In this document: piece by piece, positions 55,300 to 64,000 of the stretch | Position numbering within the stretch: position 1 is the first letter of the stretch | How the letters are laid out: each line of letters begins with the position of its first letter | NCBI GenBank assembly: GCA_018806985.1 | Contig: JADANN010000265.1 | Location: 1 to 64,000, forward strand | Length of the DNA stretch: 64,000 nucleotides | Direction of reading: 5' to 3' | From: Angiostrongylus vasorum | Lineage: Eukaryota; Nematoda; Chromadorea; Rhabditida; Metastrongylidae | The notes under the pieces: generated by a model | What the model was told of the DNA's origin: nothing | Database searches by the model: none | What the model saw: the letters and a program-made list of their open reading frames with translations, nothing else | Made by a program: the position numbers and the translations under genes

Positions 55300-57050
55300 T
55301 GTCGGCAGGCAGGCGGCAGTGAATTCCATTCGTATCAATTGCGTGTCAGGGCTATTCAAGGACTCCTCATGCTCGAGTTGCATGAGTAATGAAATGTTGT
55401 GTATATTACCTGCATCACCTGCACTCCCGTTGATCATCGAGTGACTCGAGCAAGCGCCAGTAAATCTTCCATTATTCCCCATCGCGTGCAAGAGTAGCAC
55501 AGTGGGTTCTGCTCGCTCTAGGAACTCGTCGAGCATCGTATCTTTCTTCTAGGCTTTCTCGTGAAGAACTCTGACCATGGAGTCGATGGTCTTTCTGAAG
55601 TGCGTTTAACATCCCGAGGAACCCAGTCACTAACGGCTCTTGTCCATTGGTTGTCATTCATACGCTTTACGTGTCTGGCCCACCTTATCTTCGACTCTTT
55701 GGCGTACAGAACGGCATCTTTGATTTTTAATCGTCGACGCAGATCGGGGCTTCGGATCCCTTCCCTTACTTGTGTGGAACGGGATACTCCCTAGCATCGC
55801 CCTTTCGACTGCGCGTTCAGTAACGCTAAGTTACCTTTCATCTTGCTTACGCAGCAACCATGTTTCTGACGCATACGTTAGGGCAGCAAGCACCGTTCAG
55901 TCGAAAAGGTGGGACACGGAGTTGGGTGTTCTTTGTCCTCTTCACTACATACCCGATGCTCATGAAAGTTCCTCAAACCGTTCTTTTCCTCTTGTTCAAC
56001 TCTGGAGCTAAGTCGATCATCATGTTGATTTCCGGCGTAGATAACATAACGGGAGCACTGGTAGATATTCGTTCCGTTGAGCGTGAATAGGGGCATACGT
56101 AACCAATCCTTTCCTCATGAACATCGTTTTTCTGCGACTTAGTCGAAGAGCAATTTTCCACAGGCTTTATCAAAGTTCGCAAGCATACGTTTAGCTCGAC
56201 TAATGTTTGGTGTTATAAGACGATGTCTTCAACAAAGTGAAGATGATGTGATTCCCGACCACCGATTTCTCCCGGATTATCCCATTCCAATGTTCGCATA
56301 ACGTTCTGGAGGGTGGCGGTACATAATTTTGGCGAGGTTGTGCCGTCTTGCCTAACCCCTCTTTTGACCTCAATTTTAATATCGTTGTAGAATGGTGACA
56401 TCCTGGTTGCGAAATTTTTGTACAGTTCACGAAGAATCTTTAATGTACTGGGTAGGAAATCCTTGACTATCCAGGGCTTCTATGACTGCTTCTATCTCAT
56501 TTGAGTCAAAGGCATTCTTTAGAAAGTGAGACAGAGCGGGCTTTTTTTACTCTCGGGATACTTCAATGAGTCCTGTTACCGTGTGGATGTGGTAAATCCC
56601 ACTAAATCCTTTTCGAAACCTTGTTTGCTCACATGGCTGTCCTTCGTCCAGTGTTCTGTCAATCCTGTCTAGGATGACTCGAGTGAAAAGTTTGTAGACG
56701 ACAGAGAGCAAGCAGATTGGGTGACAGTTGCCGATATCGTGTAGGTCACCCTTCTTCAACAATAACACGTTCTTGCCGGTCTTGCATTGAGTAGAGACCT
56801 TGCATTCAGACAGGTAAAGTGTGAAAGAGCCGAGCCAGTGTTTTTACGAGGACAAGCGGAATGTTGGTCAGGTGTTCTGATTTTGTCCTTTCGGGACCTG
56901 GTGCTGTTCGATTTTCCACCAACGAAATGGCATGTCGGATTTCGGAAAGGAGAACCGTTGGAACAACATATCCTTTCTCCTTTATAAGAACATATCCTTC
57001 CCCCTTATAACAACATTTCATTCCTAGTTTTCGCTGCCGCATTGTCATGT
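55300..57050 (-). mobile_element. RTE-A LINE, longest copy, reverse transcriptase to C-terminus, dead
   Basis: From 57050 down the minus strand: GYVVPTVLLSEIRHAISLVE, NRTAPGPERTKSEHL, LLKKGDLHDIGNCHPICLLS, VVYKLFTRVILDRIDRTLDE and GQPCEQTRFRKGF. Then comes a region near 56.2-56.4 kb with KRGVRQDGT (family GVRQGDT, swapped) and HFVEDIVL (family FADDIVL). Then LNKRKRT, SVTERAVERA-like, SVRNGIR-like, HVKRMNDNQWTRAVSDWVPR and EERYDARRVPRASRTHCATL. The catalytic box and the QGD motif are both mutated, and several frame breaks occur. Confidence 0.9.
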
Positions 57051-57054
57051 ATCC

Positions 57055-57335
57055 GCTACTTGATAAGTTGATTTGAACGTTAAGAAATGGAAGCCAGGTA
57101 TCTTTCGGCTAATCCCGGGTGAATTTAATATACTCAGACTGCTCATTCAATAATTCAAAGAATTTGTCCATCTCCTCCTGAGTAGAGAAGATGACAAAAC
57201 ATTCATCTGTATATCTGCAGCTGACGGAGATCGATAACTGGGCTTCTATTTCAGACATGAACGCAAAGGCGAGAGTTGGTGCAAACCGCTGTTCCATTGC
57301 CATCTTTCAAATTTGTGCGTACTCCCAGAGACTAT
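57055..57335 (-). mobile_element. PLE reverse transcriptase fragment
   Basis: The minus-strand translation gives MAMEQRFAPTLAFAFMSEIE, then SVSCRYTDECFVIFSTQEEM, DKFFELLNEQSEYIKFTRD and WLPFLNVQINL. This is the PLE reverse transcriptase around the catalytic box. The family motif CRYIDDCF is CRYTDECF here, so one catalytic aspartate is lost. It is the only PLE reverse transcriptase piece in the window and it abuts the RTE-A copy. Confidence 0.75.
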
Positions 57336-57791
57336 ACATGTAGCCATATCAATATCAAGAATCACGTTATCGGCCGACGAACAACAGTCCAACAACCCCC
57401 GTGTATAAAAGCGCATTTCCGATTGAGGTTCGCAATTCATCCGGCACTCCACACGATTCGACTGCGGTCGGTCGACTCTATGCGGCCGCGGAAACCGACG
57501 TCGGAAGAATGTACGGCCGTCAGTGGACAATCGAAGCGAACCGCTGCAGTTTTCAAGCGGGTGAGAATGCCACAAATTCGATAAGAATTTTCGTGGCTTT
57601 TTTTCTCATGTGAAAGGCAGTGGATTCACATAACAGTTAAGTTGGAATTCTCGTTTTAGCCACAATTAAGCAAACAATGTCCGCCGTGAAAGAAAGGCGG
57701 TATTTTCCATGAGCTATTGGCAATGAACAAGTAAGGATAAACGTAGAGTTGCCAGTACTTCAATGCATATATTTCTGATTAACGCTTTTAG

Positions 57792-58810
57792 AAAATCACC
57801 GTACAAATGCTAGGAGGAAGTGAACACGGGAAGTGGAAACGATTTGACTTTCTGGAACTCCAAGTCACTTTCAAACGTTCTCTCTCGGTCGAGAGATTGA
57901 CGATTAACGGCTGTTTGCATCTATTGAATATGGTAAGAGAAAAAAAGATAAAGTTTTAGTATAACCATCTGACAAATTTCAAAAAGAGTTCTTCCGTCTT
58001 TGGTCAAATCAGGACGAATACGCCACGCATTCGATTTCACTAGCGTTAACTCACCTGGCGACTGAATTCGATGTCTTCGCCGCTGTTCGTTTTGGAACGT
58101 ATATCATGAAAATTCGAAAATTTCTTTGGTCTTACAACAACAACGTTACTCTAACTTGGATTCGATCCACAGACCACTTTTCCGTTAAGGTGTGTCATCA
58201 TCATGCATGACGATGACTCAAACACTTCTATTCGACACAAATCGGTTCAACTGACCCTCGACTTCTTATTGGGGAAGACGAAACTTAGCCTAACACAAAA
58301 AATACTAATACGAATTTCATTTCGTTCTTCTCAAACCTCAGTGCCAGCGAAGGGAAAAATTCATCACCTAAAAGTTTCTCTCAACACTTTAAAAAAAAAG
58401 GATAAAACTTACGGCGTTGATAAACCTCTGAGGGATGCGTCATGAATTCGACTTTATTAAGCAACGTTGGAGGTGACTGAATGCATATCTGGCCTTTCCA
58501 ATGACTCGCGGCGACCTGCCGATTTATCGAATCAGTGCTGCTATCTTCCGTTCCCAGACAAAGTGTGCTCCCATTTTCCCGTCCCCGGAGTGAAGTAAAG
58601 TTTGGTGAGGCTGCGGCGCGTTGGATCGATTCTATGTGTAATGCAGGGTTCCTCTGACAACTGCGCTACACACGCCCTACATAATCCTTTTTTCCATGAT
58701 GATCCTGATCGAGCTCGTATACAGAACCAAGGCCGAGATTTTTCTGTGGTACAACGCTGCCTTTCTTTGGCTCTTATGATTTATGAGCAACCCTACGGCA
58801 CATTTACAGG
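57792..58810 (+). CDS. Two-exon gene piece, unidentified, leucine-rich
   Basis: Exon 57792-57932 (acceptor TTAACGCTTTTAG; GSEHGKWKRFDFLELQVTFK then RSLSVERLTINGCLHLLNM; donor GTAAGA; exactly 47 codons, phase 0 to 0) joins in phase to 58725-58810 (acceptor CTCGTATACAG; NQGRDFSVVQRCLSLALMIY then EQPYGTFTG; donor GTGCTA). The leucine spacing of the first exon is reminiscent of the C-terminal part of nematode F-box proteins, but no F-box is seen. A reversed SINE1 lies in the intron. A CpG-rich segment ending at a GTGAGA (57560) may be an upstream exon. Confidence 0.45.
58397..58676 (-). mobile_element. SINE1 copy, near full length
   Basis: ACTTACGGCGTTGATAAACC, CAATGACTCGCGGCGACCTG, TTGGATCGATTCTATGTG and CAACTGCGCTACACACGCCC. 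Confidence 0.8.
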
Positions 58811-58979
58811 GTGCTAGGCTATATGTGATAACGTGCAACTGCTATTCAATGTTCTTCGGCTGCACATTTTCACCGGCGCTGCAGCTGTGTTGTGTCTGTT
58901 ACCGCTTGTATTACTTTCTGTATAGTTACAGAAATTCCACGACAAGAAGAACCTACTACAACTTTCGTTTGATTTGTTG

Positions 58980-59760
58980 AAATAAGAACGAGATAATGAT
59001 AATTGGGCATATACAAAAGAGTTTCAATGCCAATCGAGCAAACATTAAACCTTCCAAGTGTAGTGAACCTTTACTGAATACTTCAAGAGGGTTCAAAGGG
59101 CTTAAAAGTTCCTGGAAGAAAACAGGGTCAATAAGTGCAGTTCTTCCGATGCTGTCCGATTTTACGTAGGCCTGAAGTGTTTTATCGTTAACCAATGTGA
59201 AGGTCCTTTGATTTGAAAGCATTGCATTCCTGCTAGGCAAGAAGCATTGCGGTAGTCAATGTACAGTGTTAAATTACTTTGCTAACCTGTGGCAAGATAT
59301 TTGGCGGCGAGGTAATTTGAGGAGCAAATAGTATTCGTGATTGTCTTCTCATAGGAAGTTGTACAAACAAGCTTTAGTTCAACGCCATCCGCGCAGTTGT
59401 GGCAATCCACAATGCCACTTGCATCGATCACCCAGGAAGTATTGTAAAAGCGAGAAGCTACTGGCATTTTTTCCCGTGGGGACCTTTAGTTGAGGAGCGG
59501 TGACGATAGTTGACTTAGCGCACAATGAACGTTGCCGTGAGATCACCGCAAAATGATATTAAATAATTGGCATTGGAGATGTGGGCACTTTACACGTTTC
59601 CCGAACTGCACTCACAGGAAATCGCACGGGGTCCCTTTTTGAATGCGCAAAGCCAACGTGTAAAACGGCACTGAAAACGCTGAGCATTCTGCCATGTGTG
59701 ACGCCGTGATTTCCCTACCCGTTGGGTGTAAACTGTGCTTTAATTTGCAAACCCTGGATG
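58980..59760 (-). pseudogene. Env-like glycoprotein relic, resembling a phlebovirus-G2-type domain of nematode retroelements
   Basis: Read down the minus strand: a stretch ending in a CDFL segment (59612-59745), then a segment with DCHNCADGVELKLVCTT (59282-59467), then an open stretch (59240-58980) that ends in a hydrophobic segment of about 20 residues followed by a basic tail. The C-x2-C-x2-G-x3-L-x2-C pattern and a C-terminal membrane anchor fit the class II-type glycoproteins carried by some nematode LTR retrotransposons and genes derived from them. The pieces lie in different frames and a stop interrupts them, so no functional protein is expected. No integrase or LTR was seen nearby. A cellular gene of the same fold is the alternative. 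Confidence 0.4.
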
Positions 59761-59761
59761 A

Positions 59762-61500
59762 TTGCACTTCGACCCACAGGTACGGAAATGCTACAGCTTT
59801 AGGAAGGCAGTGGAGCAAATCATTCACAAATGCTGGTCGGATTTCATAAACTACCACGTTCTCCTGCTTCCGTACAAAATAAACAAAGATGGATATTTCA
59901 TTTCACAGCTTCTCCTTCCCGAAATCCGGCATGATATTTCGTCGGTGAAGAATTGCGCAGCACCTGGTTCAGATTTAATAAGATCTGAACACCTGGGGAA
60001 CTTTTATTAGTTTTTGTTAACACACGAGCTCTGCTTTTCACACGTAAACTGTCGCAATCCAAAGCACTTACTCAGAGGAAGACCGACAACGCAGTGCTAT
60101 TGTTCAAAAAATGGTGACCTCCACCATATTAGCAACCACCGCGCAACCTATTCACTGTTTACCGTCGAAAAACTTTTTCACTCTGGTCATCCTGGACAGG
60201 ATTGACAAAACACTAGACGAAGGACAGCCATGTGAGGAAACAGGGTTGCGGAAAAGAACTCAGTGCGACGGCCCAAACCAACGTTATAACGAGACTCACA
60301 GAAGTGTCATGAGATTGTAACAGACAGCACAGTCTCGCTTTCATCGATTTAAAAGATAAGATTCAGTTAAAACAGAAGCAATCACGGAAGCCCTGGACCG
60401 CCAAGGTATCCTTACTCTGTACATAAAGATTCCAAGTGAGCAGTATAAAAATTTCACAACCGGGATATCGTCATTCTACAACGATATTAACATCGACGTC
60501 AAAAAGAGGGGATAGGCAGGGCGATACAATTTCGCCGAAATTATTCACCACGATCCTCGAGAACGTCGTGTGAACATTAGAAAGGGATAATATGGGGGGT
60601 GAAAATCGATGGTCGCCAATTACACCATTTTCGATTTGCTAATGACATCGTCCTTATAGCACCAAACATTAGCCAAGCGGAACGAATGCTTGCTGACTTT
60701 GGTAAAACCTGTGGAAAGATTGGTCTTCGACTAAATCTCACAAAACGAGTTCACGAGGAACGGATTGTTTCGAATGTCCCGTTCACGATCAAGGGAATGA
60801 ATATCTCAGAATACCCCCACATGCGTCTACTCAGGTCGGCAAATCAACATGATGAACGACTAAGTTCAACGCCTGAGCAAGAGGAAAAGAGCGGGTTGAG
60901 GAACTTTCTTGAGGATCGAGGATGAAGTGTAGAGAAAAAACAACATCCAACTCCGTAACCGCCTTTTCTTTTCAAACGGTTCTCCCTGCCTTAGCGTATG
61001 CGTCAGAAATCTGATCGCTGCGTAAGTAGGATGAAACATCACTTAGCGTTGTGAATGTGCAGTCGAAAAACATGTGCTAGGAGTATCCCGTATCACACAA
61101 GTAAGGGGAAGGGATCCGAAGTCCGACCTGCGTCAACGATCAAAAAATCGAAGAAGCCGTTTTATAGGCCAATGTTCCGGACACGTAATGCGTATGAACG
61201 ACAACCGATGGACAGGAGCCGTTAGTAACTGGGTTCCTCGGGATGTTAAACGCACTTCAGGAAGACCACCGACATGATAGGCAAAGTTCTTCTCGAAAAC
61301 TACAGAAGAATGGTGGGATGCTGAATGAGTTCCTCGAGCGGACAGAACGCTCTGGGCTTTTCTTGCTCCCGACAAGAAAAAAATGGAATATTTACTGCGC
61401 CCGATCGAGTCCCTTGACGATTAACGAGACTTCAGGTGACACGGGTGAAATATTGCATACATTCGCTGTCGTGTTATGTGTAGTCTCACTCCGCGACATT
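59762..61500 (+). mobile_element. RTE-A LINE, reverse transcriptase to C-terminus, dead
   Basis: Plus-strand pieces: FRKAVEQIIHKCWSDFINYH, LLPEIRHDISSVKNCAAPGS, ILDRIDKTLDEGQPCEETGL, KIDGRQLHHFRFANDIVLIA (the FADD box reads FAND), PNISQAERMLADFGKTCGKI, GLRLNLTK, MLGVSRITQV and HVMRMNDNRWTGAVSNWVPR. The order is complete but frames break repeatedly. It is inserted beside the env-like relic. Confidence 0.9.
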
Positions 61501-61800
61501 ATTTGCACAACCTGAAATCTTGTGCACACCAGTAAAACACTGTGTAGTTCGCCTAGTACACCAGGCCACTAATCTGGTCCCTCTGTTTTGCTGAAAACGA
61601 AAACCAATGAATTTTTTGATGTTACACTTTTTGTTTTCAATGTTTTTAGAGACAAATTGTTTTGGAAATAGGCTCACTGCTCATCGTGTTCAGGAAGACA
61701 AATGCTGAGAAATGCGGCATTATTCATTCTCATATTACATGATGATGAACTACATATTTTCTCTTTTTTCACCGCCTCTCCCAATTAGCTCATCTTACAG
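61501..61800. other. No supported gene
   Basis: Ends in a pyrimidine-rich tract leading to the next acceptor. Confidence 0.4.
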
Positions 61801-62315
61801 GTGGCAGCTCTTGTCGATGACAGTTCGAAGCTACTGTCAGACGATGCTGAGAAGACACTGACACGGAAAGAAAAAAATGAAGTGAAAAACTACCACGGCA
61901 CAGAGTTTAACCTGTACTCGCTTTCAATGAAAGTGAGTAGATTTTAAACCTTTCTAAACAATAATTATTTACGTCTTAATACATTGAGCTTGACGTTTAT
62001 TTTTGGTTACTTTGCTAATTTGCTTATATGAACCAGCACATAATAATGGCCAAAACACAGGTAGCCATATAGAGGTTATTTCATACGGCTTAAGGGAGCT
62101 GTTACATACGTTGATAAGGCGATTAATTTCCGTGTTAACAGTTACCACATCTAGGAACTAAGGGATGTGCCAAGGTAAGGAATTTGCATTAAATAGCTGT
62201 TTTCTCATTCCGAGTTTGGTGATTTTCCTTTTTCCTGTGTCTACATCTCCTATTTTTTCATTATCAGGCTCCTATGAGTCGTATTCAATACGTGGAAACA
62301 ATGGGAAAAAGTTGA
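61801..62315 (+). CDS. Exon pair, unidentified gene
   Basis: Exon 61801-61932 is exactly 44 codons (VAALVDDSSKLLSDDAEKTL then NEVKNYHGTEFNLYSLSMK) between a good acceptor (TTAGCTCATCTTACAG) and a consensus donor (GTGAGTAG), phase 0 at both ends. It is the cleanest single exon in the window and shows no damage. It joins in phase to 62268 (acceptor TATTTTTTCATTATCAG), reading APMSRIQYVETMGKS and a stop at 62313-62315. However, another frame of that second block is open to 62405, so the 3' end is uncertain. No upstream exon was found past the RTE-A copy. I do not recognise the family. Confidence 0.5.
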
Positions 62316-62405
62316 TGTCGAGCAACTACAGTCGCATTGCATCTTTTTGCAATGCGCGATTTGTGCCATTTGGATTCATAGATCGAATTTTGTTTTATCG
62401 CAACT

Positions 62406-63435
62406 AAAAAAACTTCTAGAACACTTATCCTAGGTTACTGAAGTTTTCCTAAGGCACGGAAATAGTATATGAGCTCTGGAAAAGTTTTTCCATTCATGTT
62501 GTTCGAATTTCGGGCGCAATCAGCGTGAAATGCTACTCAAGCATCGCGAGTTCAGTTCCATGTATAATGTTGGTAGCCTTAAGGTTTTATCTATCTTGCT
62601 GAAGTCCAAATAGTTACTTGATATGCTCTCTACTTGTTCATTGTGGCTGCTTCTATCAAGAATGCTTCATGGTTTGAGTAATGGGTGTTATAATTGACAC
62701 AGCACACTCTTTATATCTATGTCCGTAGATATCTATATCTGTTCATAACTGCGTTTTATTTACATTACAGTTTTGTAATCTGGAAAGTCCAGTTTTTTGT
62801 AGAAACTCATGCTGGTAAGATTTTACTAATAAAATGCTTTCAATCACAGTATATTTCGTTGCAATCGGCACTTCATGCTCGAAGGCTGTAAAATAAATGA
62901 AGCACGGCACGGAGACTGCTTCTAGCATTTGTCGTTGCTCCTGTTCACGGAAGCTAGTCGTTGAGAAGGCAATGATGCCAATCTTTTCTGACGAAGTGGC
63001 AGTTGCCTGACAGATTCGGAACACGTAAATATGCATAAGGCATGTGCATTATATGATACATATGTAATGCGTTGGAAAGACGTGTAGTTTGCGAGCGTAT
63101 AAAAAGAGCATCTGTTTAAGAAACGTGAAGAAAACATTTCATTGAGGACGCATGTAGCACTGGGAAACAATAGAGAAAATTTTCGAAGTAGAAGACGTAT
63201 TCCTCACTGATGGAATACAAAAGCATCACCACGTAAAACTCTCCTAGGATTTTGCACAGATTTCAAAAAATCCAAAAAATGTATCGCAAGGAAGAGTGTC
63301 TGATGATCAGCGCGGCACTTTCCTAGCCCACGTAAGACAATGGGCGGTCAGTCTACGCCAAATAACTCGAAGACCTACAAAGAACAAAATGGTTGATGGT
63401 TAAAAGAAGCTGTTTATTATGCGGATAAAAGCTAT
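62406..63435. other. No supported gene
   Basis: AT-rich; short open stretches only. Confidence 0.4.
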
Positions 63436-64000
63436 ATTTTATTCGCCGAGGTTATGAGACTGATTGGCCGAACAGATTGCATGTCAGTTGAACTTCTTTT
63501 TTAGTCTCTGAAAAAGGTGGAAGCCCCCGAAGCGTCAGCTACTGTGCATTAAGAAATGCTGTCGTAGAAACTTAGTGTTTGGCTACTCCAATGGCTACAA
63601 AATAGTAACCCCACGAGATAAGTTTAGAAGGAGAGCGACCTGCCCAAGCGAAACAGTTGGCCAAAAGAAAGTCCCGTTTATGTTGCCCTTTATTAGCGAC
63701 GAAGTAAGCGTAGCTATTAAACGATGCTTAAGAAGGGCACGTCTAGAGGAATCGGTAGCGATAGTTGAAATACCACCGGCTCCTCTACGTCGTCAGTTAG
63801 TTCGTAACCGCCTGTATGACCGCCTATGTTAAATAACAAATTGCGTAAATTGCCTTTACGGAAGGAACGGTGATTGTGTTCATGAGTTCAAGCACGATAT
63901 ACCTGATCACTTGTAATAATTGCGGAGATGAATATATTGGCGAAATGGGCAGACCGTTGTGTATCCGTATAAAAGAACACCTAGATGGCAAACGAAAAGC
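63436..64000 (+). mobile_element. Penelope-like element, terminal repeat plus GIY-YIG end, cut by window end
   Basis: 63436-63545 resembles the PLE 3' terminus, including a decayed hammerhead-like core at about 63504-63540 (CTGAAAAAGGTGGAAGCCCC, CGAAGCGTCAGC). About 30 bases later PLE coding sequence starts: PFMLPFISDEVSVAIKRCLR, VAIVEIPPAPLRRQLVRNRL. After a stop come STIYLIT and CGDEYIGEMGRPLCIRIKEH. So a terminal repeat precedes a 5'-truncated body, the layout known for PLE insertions (pseudo-LTR plus truncated copy). The Y-I-G and following R are kept. Confidence 0.8.

Noticed and set aside
57401..57560. CpG-rich segment open in two plus-strand frames and ending at a GTGAGA donor
   Set aside because: It could be a first exon, but both frames are open, the minus strand may be PLE upstream sequence, and no motif settles it. 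It is mentioned only as a possible upstream exon.

Overview
This is eukaryotic DNA. It is AT-rich, intron-split and dense with repeats, and there are no operons, ribosome binding sites or long open frames. It most likely comes from a clade V (strongylid, hookworm-like) nematode. The evidence is short introns with T-rich CAG/TAG acceptors, two RTE-type LINE families and a GIY-YIG Penelope-like retroelement (PLE) family of the kind I know from Ancylostoma and Necator, and a tau-tubulin/casein-kinase-1-like kinase remnant. The species is inferred; no search was possible.

Most of the sequence is mobile-element debris: RTE-A pieces (2.1-2.5, 3.6-4.9, 27.7-28.0, 55.3-57.05, 59.8-61.5 kb), RTE-B pieces (0-0.8, 14.5-15.8 kb), PLE pieces (20.0, 26.2-26.6, 32.2-32.6, 33.3-34.1, 44.3-45.2, 57.1-57.3, 63.4-64.0 kb), a mariner relic (51.6-51.96 kb), an env-like glycoprotein relic (59.0-59.8 kb), and at least three families of short SINE-like repeats named here SINE1, SINE2 and SINE3. 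Each PLE 3' end carries a conserved hammerhead-ribozyme-like core, best preserved at 45,005-45,039. A small foldback repeat (8.64-8.83 kb, relatives at 20.2 and 41.6 kb) has long inverted ends around a similar core.

The largest structure is an inverted duplication. Roughly 22.3-26.6 kb reappears reversed at 44.8-54.4 kb with very high identity, around an 18 kb spacer. The right arm holds about 4.65 kb (47.31-51.96 kb) that the left arm lacks. This block ends in mariner-like termini, and the left arm keeps what looks like one partial terminus.

Host genes are few and mostly broken or unnamed. The best is an F-box/leucine-rich gene on the + strand (35.6-38.2 kb) whose exons join in phase. Other remnants are a CK1-like kinase with two compensating frameshifts (27.2-28.5 kb), one ABC-transporter Walker A exon with the lysine replaced (54.8 kb), a coiled-coil pseudogene (9.2-10.7 kb) and a minus-strand two-exon gene with a damaged acceptor (11.6-12.1 kb). 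Several unidentified exon sets have good splice sites and matching phases (16.2-16.9, 20.9-21.2, 29.4-29.9, 47.8-48.8, 57.8-58.8, 61.8-62.3 kb). There is no sign that these genes work together; the window reads as a gene-poor, repeat-rich stretch.
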